NCBI RefSeq assembly: GCF_019195455.1
Contig: NZ_JAIMBW010000001.1
Span: 310,001 to 374,000 of the forward strand
Source of the DNA: Gymnodinialimonas phycosphaerae
GTDB taxonomy: Bacteria; Pseudomonadota; Alphaproteobacteria; Rhodobacterales; Rhodobacteraceae
Reading direction: 5' to 3'
Length of the DNA: 64,000 nt
In this document: positions 42,444-50,941 of the stretch, piece by piece
How the letters are laid out: every line of letters starts with the position of its first letter
Position numbering within the stretch: the stretch's first letter is position 1
Notes under the pieces: generated by a model
The model's database searches: none
What the model was told of the DNA's origin: nothing
Seen by the model: only the letters and a program-made list of their open reading frames with translations
Position numbers and translations under genes: made by a program

Positions 42444-43103
42444 CTAGCGCGGGCGAATAATCACCTCGACCCGGCGGTTTTGCTGACGGCCCTCGGGTGT
42501 CAGGTTGGTGGCGATCGGTGCGCTTTCACCGCGCCCGATTGAGCGGACGCGGGACGGGGCGACGCCCGCCTCCAGCAACACACCGGCCACGGCTTGCGCG
42601 CGGCGGGTGGAGAGGTCCTGATTGTAGCCCGCCGATCCGGTGTTGTCGGTATGGCCCACGACCTCCACGCCCGTGGCGGGGTATTGGTTGAGGTTCGCGG
42701 CCAAGGCGCGCAGATCCGATTGCAGGCCGGCACGGATCGCGGCCGAGTCGACGTCGAAAAGGATACCCTCGGGCATGGTGACGATCAATTCAGAGCCGGT
42801 GTTCTCGATCAGGATGCGATCATTGCTGAGCTGTCCGCGCAGATCCTGGGCCTGACGGTCCAACGCGTTGCCGATGGCCCCGCCCGCCGCCGCACCGACG
42901 GCCGCACCGAGGATCGCGTTGCGACCCTGGTTGTCGTCGTCCGCAGTGGCCCCGAGAAAGCCGCCCAGAAGCCCGCCGATGATTGCGCCGTCGCGGGTGC
43001 GGTTTGCGTTGGGATCGGCTGGCGCCACGGTGTTGCCGACGCAGGCGGTCAACGCCAGTGACGCGGCGGTAGCCAGAAGAAGTGATTTATTCAGAAGTGC
43101 CAT
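42444..43103 (-). CDS. OmpA-family lipoprotein
   Basis: 219 residues. Signal peptide with lipobox LALTACVGN (Cys near 21), a glycine-zipper region (GAIIGGLLGGFLGATA, GAAVGAAAGGAIGNAL) and a C-terminal OmpA peptidoglycan-binding domain (VVGHTDNTGSAGYNQDLSTRRAQAV). It should be anchored in the outer membrane and bind the cell wall, like YiaD/Pal-type proteins. Monocistronic, with its own terminator. Confidence 0.93.
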   Translation of the reverse strand: MALLNKSLLLATAASLALTACVGNTVAPADPNANRTRDGAIIGGLLGGFLGATADDDNQGRNAILGAAVGAAAGGAIGNALDRQAQDLRGQLSNDRILIENTGSELIVTMPEGILFDVDSAAIRAGLQSDLRALAANLNQYPATGVEVVGHTDNTGSAGYNQDLSTRRAQAVAGVLLEAGVAPSRVRSIGRGESAPIATNLTPEGRQQNRRVEVIIRPR

Positions 43104-43248
43104 GAGTGCATGCCCTTTAAGCCTGTGCCCCGTTTCCCGACGAGACTTGTTGCCTGCGTGTATATCAGTCCCGTGCGTGCGGCACAGGGGGAAAACGGCG
43201 GGCGGCGCGGCACGGGCAGGACAGCGCCGATTTGCCGTTCTTTTTCAG

Positions 43249-43295
43249 GCTGCGCCATCTTCTGTCGTGACTAAGCTGCGCCATCCTCTGTCGTG
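43249..43295. repeat. Duplicated 3' end of the ada-like gene
   Basis: Two 21-base copies (43249-43269 and 43275-43295), one mismatch, 26 bases apart. The upper copy encodes the last residues of the Ada-like protein; the lower copy lies after its stop codon. A small tandem duplication. Confidence 0.8.
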
Positions 43296-44125
43296 GCGGC
43301 TTCCCAAGCCAGCATGGCGCGTTTGACGGGCAGACCCCAATGGTAACCGCCAAGCCCGCCGGATTTGCGCAAGGCGCGGTGGCAAGGGATCAGCCAGCTG
43401 ATCGGATTGCGCCCCACGGCAGTGCCCACCGCGCGCACGGCGCGGGGTTTGCCGATGGCGCCCGCGATCTGGCTGTAGGTGGTGACGTGGCCCGTCGGGA
43501 TCGACAAGAGCGCCTCCCACACCTTGATTTGGAAGGGTGCCCCGATAAGCGACAGGTGCAGATCGCCGCCGCCGCCAAAGGCTGCATCGGCCAGGGCTTT
43601 GAGGGCGATGGTATCTTCCACGTAGGTGGCATTGGGCCAGCGCGACCGCAGGTCTGCCATGGCCGGCTCTGGCCCGGTCTCGGACGCAAAGCCGATGCCG
43701 CAGATGCCTTTTTCGGTGGCCATCAGCAGCGCCGGACCGAAGGGGCTATCGAACCAGCCCCAGCGGATCGTCAGACCCTTGCCGCCGGATGCGTAGGTGC
43801 CGGGGCTCATCGCCTCCCACCGCAGGAACAGATCGTGGAGCCGCCCGCCCGAGGTCAGCCCGGTCTCGCCCACCGTGTCGAGCACGGTGAAGCGCTCTGC
43901 CAACAAGCGCCGGGCGTGATCCAGCGTCAGGTATTGCTGATAGCGCTTGGGGCTGACGCCGACCCAGCCGCTGAACGTGCGCTGAAAATGCGCCGGGCTC
44001 ATGTCGAGGGCACGCGCCAGGTCATCGAGGCTCTGGTGCGGATTGGCATCGATCAGGTCCAACGCCCGACGCATCACGTTGAAGTGGTAACTTCCCGAGG
44101 GATCGTGGGGGGGGACATGTGACAT
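43271..44125 (-). CDS. AraC-type regulator/methylated-DNA-cysteine methyltransferase (Ada-like)
   Basis: 284 residues. An N-terminal AraC helix-turn-helix region (MSPAHFQRTFSGWVGVSPKRYQQYLT, about 45-100) and a C-terminal MGMT domain with active-site IPCHRALRKSGGLGGY (Cys). It repairs O6-alkylguanine by transfer to its Cys. The N-terminal Ada phosphotriester domain is missing, so methyl-induced DNA binding like that of E. coli Ada is not expected. AAGGAGAG precedes the ATG. Divergent from nth. Confidence 0.93.
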   Translation of the reverse strand: MSHVPPHDPSGSYHFNVMRRALDLIDANPHQSLDDLARALDMSPAHFQRTFSGWVGVSPKRYQQYLTLDHARRLLAERFTVLDTVGETGLTSGGRLHDLFLRWEAMSPGTYASGGKGLTIRWGWFDSPFGPALLMATEKGICGIGFASETGPEPAMADLRSRWPNATYVEDTIALKALADAAFGGGGDLHLSLIGAPFQIKVWEALLSIPTGHVTTYSQIAGAIGKPRAVRAVGTAVGRNPISWLIPCHRALRKSGGLGGYHWGLPVKRAMLAWEAATTEDGAA

Positions 44126-44137
44126 GGCTCGGCTCTC

Positions 44138-44152
44138 CTTAACGCCGTTAAC
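44138..44152. repeat. GTTAAC-N3-GTTAAC-type motif (ada-nth intergenic)
   Basis: CTTAACGCCGTTAAC, one mismatch, just upstream of the ada-like ribosome-binding site, in the divergent ada-nth region. Confidence 0.7.
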
Positions 44153-44243
44153 CTACCGCGGCCATGCTGGGGGGCGCGACCCGCTTCTTGCGGGATGTGC
44201 GGGGGGCTTGCCCGCCCGCGCCCGGCACGCCAAAAGGGACGCC

Positions 44244-44915
44244 ATGGCCAAACCACTTCCCTATCATACGATTCACGAGATATTCACCCGTTTCCGGGAG
44301 GCCGAGGCCGAGCCGAAGGGAGAGTTGCACCACGTCAACGCCTATACGCTGGTGGTCGCCGTGGCGCTGTCCGCGCAGGCGACGGATGCGGGCGTGAACA
44401 AGGCGACGCGGCGCTTGTTCGAGATTGCGGACACGCCGCAAAAGATGCTCGACCTTGGGCTGGACGCGGTGACCGAGCATGTCAAGACCATCGGCCTCTA
44501 CCGCAATAAAGCCAAGAATGTCATCAAGTTAAGCCAGATCCTTGTGGATGAGTACGGGGGCGAAGTGCCATCCTCGCGCGCGGCGCTGCAATCATTGCCG
44601 GGGGTGGGGCGCAAGACCGCCAACGTGGTTCTGAACATGTGGTGGGGGATGCCCGCGCAGGCCGTCGATACCCACATTTTCCGCGTCGGCAACCGGACTC
44701 GGATCGCGCCGGGCAAGGACGTGGACGCGGTGGAACGCGCGGTAGAGGATAACATTCCGGCCGAATTTCAGCTGCACGCCCATCACTGGTTGATCCTGCA
44801 TGGCCGCTACATCTGCGTGGCGCGCAAGCCCAAATGCGGCGCGTGCCTGATCCGGGATCTGTGTGTGTTCGAGGACAAGACGCCTGACCCGCTGCCCAAG
44901 AAAGGGAAGATATGA
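44244..44915 (+). CDS. nth: Endonuclease III
   Basis: 223 residues, base-excision glycosylase/AP lyase for oxidised pyrimidines. Helix-hairpin-helix LPGVGRKTANVVLN with catalytic Lys nearby, catalytic Asp in AVDTHIFRVGNR, and the [4Fe-4S] motif C-x6-C-x2-C-x5-C at the end. The ATG at 44244 gives MAKPLPYHTIHEIF; upstream codons are from the divergent promoter region. Next to another DNA-repair gene (ada-like), and coupled to the following gene by ATGA. Confidence 0.95.
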   Translation: MAKPLPYHTIHEIFTRFREAEAEPKGELHHVNAYTLVVAVALSAQATDAGVNKATRRLFEIADTPQKMLDLGLDAVTEHVKTIGLYRNKAKNVIKLSQILVDEYGGEVPSSRAALQSLPGVGRKTANVVLNMWWGMPAQAVDTHIFRVGNRTRIAPGKDVDAVERAVEDNIPAEFQLHAHHWLILHGRYICVARKPKCGACLIRDLCVFEDKTPDPLPKKGKI

Positions 44916-45301
44916 CACGGCAAAACGTTTCCTCCGGTTCCTACCTGGAGCCGCAGATCGGGTTTTCGCGGGCCGTGCGCATCGGCAATATGGTCGCTAT
45001 CGGCGGCACAGCCCCCATCGCGGCGGGGGGCGGCACTGACTGCGTCGGGGACGCCTACGGACAGACAAAACGCTGCCTGGAGATTGCGTTAACGGCATTA
45101 ACCCAGGCAGGTGGCACGGCAGAAGATGTCATCCGTACCCGTATAATCCTTAAGGATATCAATGACTTCAAAGAGGCAGCGCGTGCCCACGCCGAAGTCT
45201 TCACCGACATCCGCCCCGTCACGACGGTGATGGCGGTCACCGCTTTCGTCGATCCCGACTGGTTGGTCGAGATTGAAATCGATGCCATTGCAAAGGACTG
45301 A
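44912..45301 (+). CDS. RidA-family protein
   Basis: 129 residues, YjgF/RidA fold, which often destroys reactive enamine/imine intermediates. GTAPIAAGG, DVIRTRIILKDINDF and MAVTAFVDPDWLVEIEIDAIA fit the family; the usual catalytic Arg near residue 105 is not obvious, so it may be of a divergent subgroup. Coupled to nth (ATGA) and followed 3 bases later by a kinase gene. Contains a GTTAACGGCATTAAC motif (45088-45102). Confidence 0.87.
   Translation: MTRQNVSSGSYLEPQIGFSRAVRIGNMVAIGGTAPIAAGGGTDCVGDAYGQTKRCLEIALTALTQAGGTAEDVIRTRIILKDINDFKEAARAHAEVFTDIRPVTTVMAVTAFVDPDWLVEIEIDAIAKD
45088..45102. repeat. GTTAAC-N3-GTTAAC-type motif (in ridA)
   Basis: GTTAACGGCATTAAC, one mismatch. Encodes LTALT with two TTA codons. 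Confidence 0.7.
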
Positions 45302-45304
45302 ACC

Positions 45305-46300
45305 ATGACCCAAACCTACGACCTCGTGGGCATTGGCAACGCTGTTGTTGATGTGATTTCCCACGCCGATGACAGCTTTCTCGACAATATGGGCATCCAG
45401 AAGGGCATCATGCAGTTGGTAGAGCGCGAGCGCGCCGAGATCCTTTACGGCGCGATGACCGATCGGGTGCAGGCGCCCGGCGGGTCAGTCGGCAACTCGG
45501 TCTATGGCGCGGGCTCTCTGGGGTTGAAGACGGCGTTTCTGGGCAAGGTGAAGGACGACGCGCTGGGGATCTTCTATCAGAATGGCATGGCGGCGGACGG
45601 CATCGATTTCCCCAATCCGCCGGTCTCCGGCGCTGGGATCGCGCCCACGACACGGTCGATGATTTTCGTCTCCCCCGATGGCGAGCGATCGATGAACACC
45701 TACCTCGGCGCGGGCGCGGATTTCGATGAGGGCGACGTGGACGCCTCTGTCGCGGGCAACACACGTTACCTGTTTCTGGAGGGCTACCTCTATGACAAGG
45801 ACGAGGGCAAACGCGCTTTCACCGCAGCCGCGCAGGCCTGTCACGACGGTGGCGGCCAGGCCGGTGTCACGCTGTCGGATCCCTTCTGCGTCGACCGCCA
45901 CCGCGACGATTTCCGTCGCCTGATCGCGGAGGAAATGGACTTCACCCTTGGCAATGAAGAAGAGTGGCTGGCGCTGTTCCAGACCGAGGATCTCCAGGAC
46001 GCGCTCTCGCAGGCGGCAGCGGTGTGTGACCTGATCGTCTGCACGCGCTCGGGCAATCCGGTGATCCTGATCCAGGGCGACACGCGTGTCGAAGTGCCGG
46101 TCGTGCGGGTCACGCCAGTCGACGCCACGGGCGCGGGGGACCAGTTCGCTGCTGGGTTCCTTTATGGCGTGGCCACGGGGCAAACCCTTGAGACAGCGGG
46201 AAAAATGGGCGTTGCGGCAGCTGCCGAAGTCATCGCCCACGTGGGGCCCCGTCCCAAACGCCCCCTGCGTGACGTCTTCGCCGAGCAAGGCTTGATATAG
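45305..46300 (+). CDS. PfkB-family kinase, adenosine kinase-like
   Basis: 331 residues, ribokinase fold. N-terminal GIGNAVVDVISHADDSFL, GGSVGNSVYGAGSLGLKTAFLG and the C-terminal anion-hole motif DATGAGDQFAAGFLYG. Often annotated as adenosine kinase in alphaproteobacteria; sugar kinase activity is possible. Third gene of the nth-ridA-pfkB set, 10 bases before a membrane protein gene. Confidence 0.9.
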   Translation: MTQTYDLVGIGNAVVDVISHADDSFLDNMGIQKGIMQLVERERAEILYGAMTDRVQAPGGSVGNSVYGAGSLGLKTAFLGKVKDDALGIFYQNGMAADGIDFPNPPVSGAGIAPTTRSMIFVSPDGERSMNTYLGAGADFDEGDVDASVAGNTRYLFLEGYLYDKDEGKRAFTAAAQACHDGGGQAGVTLSDPFCVDRHRDDFRRLIAEEMDFTLGNEEEWLALFQTEDLQDALSQAAAVCDLIVCTRSGNPVILIQGDTRVEVPVVRVTPVDATGAGDQFAAGFLYGVATGQTLETAGKMGVAAAAEVIAHVGPRPKRPLRDVFAEQGLI

Positions 46301-46310
46301 GGTTGGCGCG

Positions 46311-47003
46311 ATGTCTGACCTTTTAGCACAGCTCAGTACGGGCACCGGTTCCATCGCGATCCTGTTGGTGGGCCTCGTGTTCAAGCTGACCGGCTTCGCG
46401 GTCCGCGACGAATTGATGTTGCGGATTCTCGTGGTCTGCGGGTTCATTTGTGATGCCGCCTACTACTTCTTCCGGGCTGATCCGATCCTGCCGTCGGTCA
46501 TGTCGAACATCGCGCTTTTGACGATCAACGTGATTCTGATCGCAGCTATCGCGTCCGAGCGGACGACTTGGCGCATGTCGGACGAAGACAGAAAGACCTT
46601 CGCCCATTTCCCGACCCTCACGCCGGGCCAGTTCCGGCGTCTCAAGAAGATGCTCTCTGCCGAGATCGCAGGGCGCGGCGCGGTCCTGACCCGCGAGGGG
46701 GCGGCGGTGGAGGACCTGATGCTGGTCTTCGCCCAGACGATCATGATCACCAAACGCGGTGAAAGCTTCCCGATCGCGGGCCCTGCCTTCGTGGGCGAGA
46801 TCGCGTTCCTCACGGGTAACCCGTCCAGCGCCGATGTGACCCTGCCTGAAGGGGGGACAGTGGTGCGGATCAACTCCGCAGCGCTACGCAAACGCATGTC
46901 GCGCTCGCCCGCGTTCAACAATGCGCTGGTGGCCCTATTCGGGGCCGAATTGGCCCGCAAGGTGGCGGATTCCGTGCCGATGGCGCGCGCCGCAGAGCGG
47001 TAG
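46311..47003 (+). CDS. Membrane protein with cyclic-nucleotide-binding-like domain (Popeye-like), 1
   Basis: 230 residues. About three membrane segments in the first 85 residues, then a cyclic-nucleotide-binding-like domain (about 100-215) with FVGEIAFLTGNPSSADVTL where canonical domains have FGE...PRxA. The Glu is present, but the phosphate-binding Arg is replaced by Ser. Layout is that of Popeye-type proteins. It converges on a similar gene, and its 3' end lies 18 bases from it, with a GTTAAC motif between. Confidence 0.8.
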   Translation: MSDLLAQLSTGTGSIAILLVGLVFKLTGFAVRDELMLRILVVCGFICDAAYYFFRADPILPSVMSNIALLTINVILIAAIASERTTWRMSDEDRKTFAHFPTLTPGQFRRLKKMLSAEIAGRGAVLTREGAAVEDLMLVFAQTIMITKRGESFPIAGPAFVGEIAFLTGNPSSADVTLPEGGTVVRINSAALRKRMSRSPAFNNALVALFGAELARKVADSVPMARAAER

Positions 47004-47004
47004 G

Positions 47005-47019
47005 GTTAACGGTATTAAC
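47005..47019. repeat. GTTAAC-N3-GTTAAC-type motif (between Popeye-like genes)
   Basis: GTTAACGGTATTAAC, one mismatch. It fills nearly the whole 18-base gap between the two converging genes. Confidence 0.75.
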
Positions 47020-47021
47020 CT

Positions 47022-47714
47022 CTAGCTGGCCGACAGGCCCGCCCGGTTGCGGTTGGCGGCCTCGATCTTGCGTTGCGCCTCGATCTGCAAGGCATTCGAC
47101 ACGGCCAGGGCAAACTCGTGGTCGATGTCCAACTCGCGGATCAACGCTGCGCGGGGCAGGGTGAAGATGCGCGCCTCGGACGTGATCTCCACATCTGCGG
47201 TCGCCTCCCCGCCGTGCATGATCGTCATCTCTCCGATCAGGGCTGTTGGCCCGATCTGCGCCACCACGACCCCATGGGCGCGCACCTCGGCGTTGCCGTG
47301 GCCCACATAGACCAATTCATGGACCGGCATGCCCTGGCGGGCCAGGACCGTGCCGGGGCTGACCGATTGCCACCGTCCCAGCCGCAGGAACTTGCGCGCC
47401 AGATGCGGTGAGAGCGTGCTGAAATGGGTGCTCAGGAACGCCCGTTCTTCATCCGAAAAGCGGACCTGACTACGCACCCAGGCCATCCGCCCCAGACCCA
47501 CCAGCGACAGCGTGATCCAGGAGATCTGGATCAGCAGCGACGACAGGTTGAACGCCTCCACCAAGCTGAGCAGAACCGCCATCGCGGCGAACATGTTCAT
47601 CACCGTATAGGTGACCGAACTGCCGCGCAGCAGTCCCAACTGCAAACCTCCATACGCCGAGAGGTAGAGGGCGACCCCGACAAGACCGGACGTTGACCAG
47701 ATCGAAAATTCCAT
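47022..47714 (-). CDS. Membrane protein with cyclic-nucleotide-binding-like domain (Popeye-like), 2
   Basis: 230 residues from the preferred ATG at 47714 (MEFSIWSTSGLVGVALYLSAYGG). Three membrane segments (about 5-80), then a cyclic-nucleotide-binding-like domain with ALIGEMTIMHGGEATADVEI, again with Glu but no Arg. Same length and layout as the converging neighbour, so the two are probably ancient paralogues. Divergent from the cyclase gene, sharing its 190-base upstream region. Longer in-frame starts (47723, 47795) exist. Confidence 0.8.
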   Translation of the reverse strand: MEFSIWSTSGLVGVALYLSAYGGLQLGLLRGSSVTYTVMNMFAAMAVLLSLVEAFNLSSLLIQISWITLSLVGLGRMAWVRSQVRFSDEERAFLSTHFSTLSPHLARKFLRLGRWQSVSPGTVLARQGMPVHELVYVGHGNAEVRAHGVVVAQIGPTALIGEMTIMHGGEATADVEITSEARIFTLPRAALIRELDIDHEFALAVSNALQIEAQRKIEAANRNRAGLSAS

Positions 47715-47904
47715 GGGCAGCATTTCCTTGAAACCGAAGCGACGCCCGGTAAGACGCCAAAGGGTGGCCTGCCACAGTGTCCCTGTCAAATCCATCTTCG
47801 ACACCAGAAGGGTTTGCGACGACACGGAAAATCCGCCACGATCCATCGCGAGCCGAGGGGGAAACCGTGCCAAGACACGCAGCGCAACAACCAAGGGCGG
47901 CCCG

Positions 47905-50112
47905 ATGTCCCGGGTGACTGTCGTTCTGGGTCTGGCGGTGACCGCGGCCATGGTAGGATTGACGGCCTTCCCGCCGCCGATCCTTGACCGTGCACGCGAT
48001 GCCGTTTTCGATGGCTACCAGCGCAGCGCGCCGCGTCCCTATGACCCCACCGCGCCAGTGCATATCATCGACATTGACGAGACCGCGCTGGAGGTCTATG
48101 GCCAGTGGCCCTGGCCGCGCAGCTACATGGCCGAGATGACCGACCGCCTGTTCGACCACGGCGCCGCTGCAATAGGCTTCGACGTGCTTTTCCCCGAACC
48201 GGATCGAACCTCGCCGGAACTGATCGTCGAGTCCTGGGCACGGTTCAGCGACGGCCCTGTGCCGGGGCTGGCCGATTTGGGGGCCGATGTGGACTTCACC
48301 CCCCATGACACCCGTTTTGCCCAAGCGATGGAGGGGCGATCGGTGGTCCTTTCGGTCGCCGGCGGCCTTGAGGGCACGATGCCCGAGGCCGTCGCGGGCT
48401 TCGCCGTTACCGGCGCCACCCCTACGACGCTGACAACCTACCCCGGCGCGATCGGCAATCTGCCAGAGTTGACGGCGGCGGCCAGCGGCATTGGCACGAT
48501 CAGCCTTGGGCGCAACGCTGATGGCATCACTCGGACCGTTCCCATGGTCTCGGACTTCGGGGGCGTGCTGATCCCGTCGCTGTCGGCCGAGCTGTTGCGC
48601 GTGGCGCAAGGGGCAGGGGGCCATGTGTTGCGGACCACGCAGGCCTCGGGCGAGGTCTCGGGCGGCACGGTCGCGGCGACGGCGATGCAAGTCGGCGGGT
48701 TGGCATTTCCGCTGGAGGCCGACGGGCGCTTTCGCCTCTATTTCGCGGGCTACCAGCCCCAGCGCGTGACGCCCGTGGGCGATCTGCTGGAGGCGGACGG
48801 CATTGACCCCGCCCTGCAACAGCGGCTGGCGGGGCGGATCATTCTTGTAGGATCCTCCGCGCAGGGGCTGTTCGACATCCGCACCACGCCGCTGGACGGG
48901 CAAATTGCGGGGGTCACGCTGCACGCCGAAATCATCGAGCAGATCGTGGCAGGCGCCTTTCTGTCGCGCCCGGACTGGATGCGCGGGCTGGAGATCCTGA
49001 TCGTGGCGCTTGCCGGCATCGCGTTGACGATCCTCAACCGGTTGGAGCGGCCCGTTTTGGGCCTAAGCGCGGCGCTGAGTGTCAGTGGCGGTTCGGTCCT
49101 CGGGGGTATTCTCGCCTTCACGCAGATGGGTGTGCTTTTCAACCCGCTGATGGCGGTGTTGACCTCGGTTCTGGTCTATATCCCCGGCACGACTCTGGGA
49201 TATCTCGCCAAGGAGCGCGCGCGGCGCTCCATCCGCGAGCGGTTCGCCCGCTTCCTGCCGCCCGATCTGATCGCCGAGATCGAAAAGAACCCCACCGCCG
49301 CCCTGACACCCGAGGGGGCCGAGCGTGATTTGACGGTGATGTTCGTGGACATGCGCGGCTTTTCGACCGTCACCGAAGGCATGTCGCCGGACCGGGTCGT
49401 GACGCTTGTGAATACGTTCCTGTCCGCCGTGGCCGAGACCCTTGTGGATCACGGCGCCACCATCGACAAATTCATGGGCGACGCAGTCATGGCCTTCTGG
49501 AATGCCCCCATCGAGCGGTCGGACCACGCGGCCGCCGCCCTCGGCGCGCTGCACGCGGTCAACGACGCGGCGGAGCAGGCGAATTTCATGCTGACCTCGC
49601 AAGGGCTGCCACGGGTGAACCTTGGGGTGGGGCTGAACACCGGGCCCGCATCCGTGGGGTTGATGGGCTCACGGGACCGTCTGTCATATACCTGTATCGG
49701 CGATAGCGTCACGCTGGCCGCAAGGCTGGAGGGGCTGACGCGGATCTATGGCACGCGCAACTGCGTGGGGCCGAATGCCGTGGCCGAATGCCCGCCGCAT
49801 TTGCAGGCCGTGACGCTGGATTTGATCGCTGTGAAGGGGTTTGCGCGGGCCGTCGAGGTGGCCACGGTGCTGCCGCGCATGACGCCGGGGCTGGAGGGGT
49901 TTGCCGACGCGCTCGCCAAAGCCCGCGCCACCTACATCGCCCGCGACTGGACGGGGGCGGAAGCAGCCTTCCTGAACGTGGCCAAAATCAAGGTGCCCAC
50001 GTGCAACACGGGCCTTCTGGCGCAGCTCTATCTGGATCGGATCGCGGCCCACAAAGAAGATCCCCCGCCCGAGGGTTGGGCGGGGGAATATGTCGCGCTG
50101 TCAAAGCGTTAG
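47905..50112 (+). CDS. CHASE2-domain adenylate/guanylate cyclase
   Basis: 735 residues. Membrane segment at the start, a periplasmic CHASE2 domain (about 30-335; HIIDIDETALEVYGQWPWPR), three membrane helices (about 360-430), then a class III cyclase domain (about 470-640). Metal-binding Asp residues are in VMFVDMRGFS and DKFMGDAVMAFW; the Lys of DKF is present. The later motif reads YTCIGDSVTLAARLEG: Arg is present but the usual Asn (VN) is Thr. The start MSRVTVVLGL is chosen; upstream codons run into the shared intergenic region. Stop codon overlaps the converging FecR gene. Confidence 0.92.
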   Translation: MSRVTVVLGLAVTAAMVGLTAFPPPILDRARDAVFDGYQRSAPRPYDPTAPVHIIDIDETALEVYGQWPWPRSYMAEMTDRLFDHGAAAIGFDVLFPEPDRTSPELIVESWARFSDGPVPGLADLGADVDFTPHDTRFAQAMEGRSVVLSVAGGLEGTMPEAVAGFAVTGATPTTLTTYPGAIGNLPELTAAASGIGTISLGRNADGITRTVPMVSDFGGVLIPSLSAELLRVAQGAGGHVLRTTQASGEVSGGTVAATAMQVGGLAFPLEADGRFRLYFAGYQPQRVTPVGDLLEADGIDPALQQRLAGRIILVGSSAQGLFDIRTTPLDGQIAGVTLHAEIIEQIVAGAFLSRPDWMRGLEILIVALAGIALTILNRLERPVLGLSAALSVSGGSVLGGILAFTQMGVLFNPLMAVLTSVLVYIPGTTLGYLAKERARRSIRERFARFLPPDLIAEIEKNPTAALTPEGAERDLTVMFVDMRGFSTVTEGMSPDRVVTLVNTFLSAVAETLVDHGATIDKFMGDAVMAFWNAPIERSDHAAAALGALHAVNDAAEQANFMLTSQGLPRVNLGVGLNTGPASVGLMGSRDRLSYTCIGDSVTLAARLEGLTRIYGTRNCVGPNAVAECPPHLQAVTLDLIAVKGFARAVEVATVLPRMTPGLEGFADALAKARATYIARDWTGAEAAFLNVAKIKVPTCNTGLLAQLYLDRIAAHKEDPPPEGWAGEYVALSKR

Positions 50113-50939
50113 GGCGTGATCGGCGGGGAGGGGCAAAACGGGCCCGGGTCCAATGGATTGCAGAGATCGAACTCTTCGAATTCTATCTCCGGCAGGCCAT
50201 CCAGCAGATCGTCGAAGCGAAGATCATCGTCGAAGATTTCGGGGTCGAACTCTTCACCCGTGGTCGAGACGGGGCCCCGATCCGATGGGTTGGGGTTGCC
50301 GACGCCCGACCCGAGGCCCGCTCCACCACCGCCACGGGGGGCGCCGTCGATCAGTTCAAGGATCTGCGCGAGGTATGCGGGGTTCACCCGGCCCTGGTAG
50401 CCGTCTTCCGTCAACACGCCGCCACGGCGGCTGGTGCAGGCGCGGCGACCGTTGCGCGTGGAAATGCAAAGACGCTCTCCGGCAAGGAATACGGCGATCG
50501 TTTCGCCGTTCAGGTGCACGATCAGCGCGCTCGATCCGCGGATGCCGATGGTGGCCGTCGGCGTCGTCACCGTCGCCTCTTGCTCACGCGACAGGGTGCC
50601 ACCGATGAAGCGCAGCGCACCTTCGGTCATTTGCAGGCCCATCTGGCCCGTGCCGTTCGCGTTGAACACGAATTGGTCCAGCACGATGGTGGTGTTGGGC
50701 GCCAGCGAGAGGGTCGTCTGGTCGACGAACAGGATTTGCCCCCGGCCCGAAGCCGACGACGCAATCGTCTCGTCCTGCACGACGCCTGTGCCCAGGTTCA
50801 ACGGGCGCGTTCCTGCGCCCGGCGGTGTACCGCGCAGGGTCGGTTCGCTGGAAGCGACCGTGCCGATGTTCTGCGCCGCCAAGGGCGCTGCGAGGGCGAG
50901 GGCCGCCGTTGCGACAAGTGCTAATGTCTTGAAGGGCAT
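50109..50939 (-). CDS. Secreted FecR-domain protein
   Basis: 276 residues. Signal peptide (MPFKTLALVATAALALAAPLAAQ), then a FecR-type beta domain (about 50-150): GRGQILFVDQTTLSLAPNTTIVLDQF, GALRFIGGT and TPTATIGIRGSSALI. A Cys pair follows (CISTRNGRRAC), then an acidic Gly/Pro-rich C-terminus with two further Cys. No transmembrane segment or sigma-factor interaction region, so it is not a classical FecR regulator but a periplasmic or surface protein. A GGGAG site precedes the ATG at 50939. Three bases after the beta-barrel gene, so cotranscribed. Confidence 0.85.
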   Translation of the reverse strand: MPFKTLALVATAALALAAPLAAQNIGTVASSEPTLRGTPPGAGTRPLNLGTGVVQDETIASSASGRGQILFVDQTTLSLAPNTTIVLDQFVFNANGTGQMGLQMTEGALRFIGGTLSREQEATVTTPTATIGIRGSSALIVHLNGETIAVFLAGERLCISTRNGRRACTSRRGGVLTEDGYQGRVNPAYLAQILELIDGAPRGGGGAGLGSGVGNPNPSDRGPVSTTGEEFDPEIFDDDLRFDDLLDGLPEIEFEEFDLCNPLDPGPFCPSPPITP

Positions 50940-50941
50940 GC

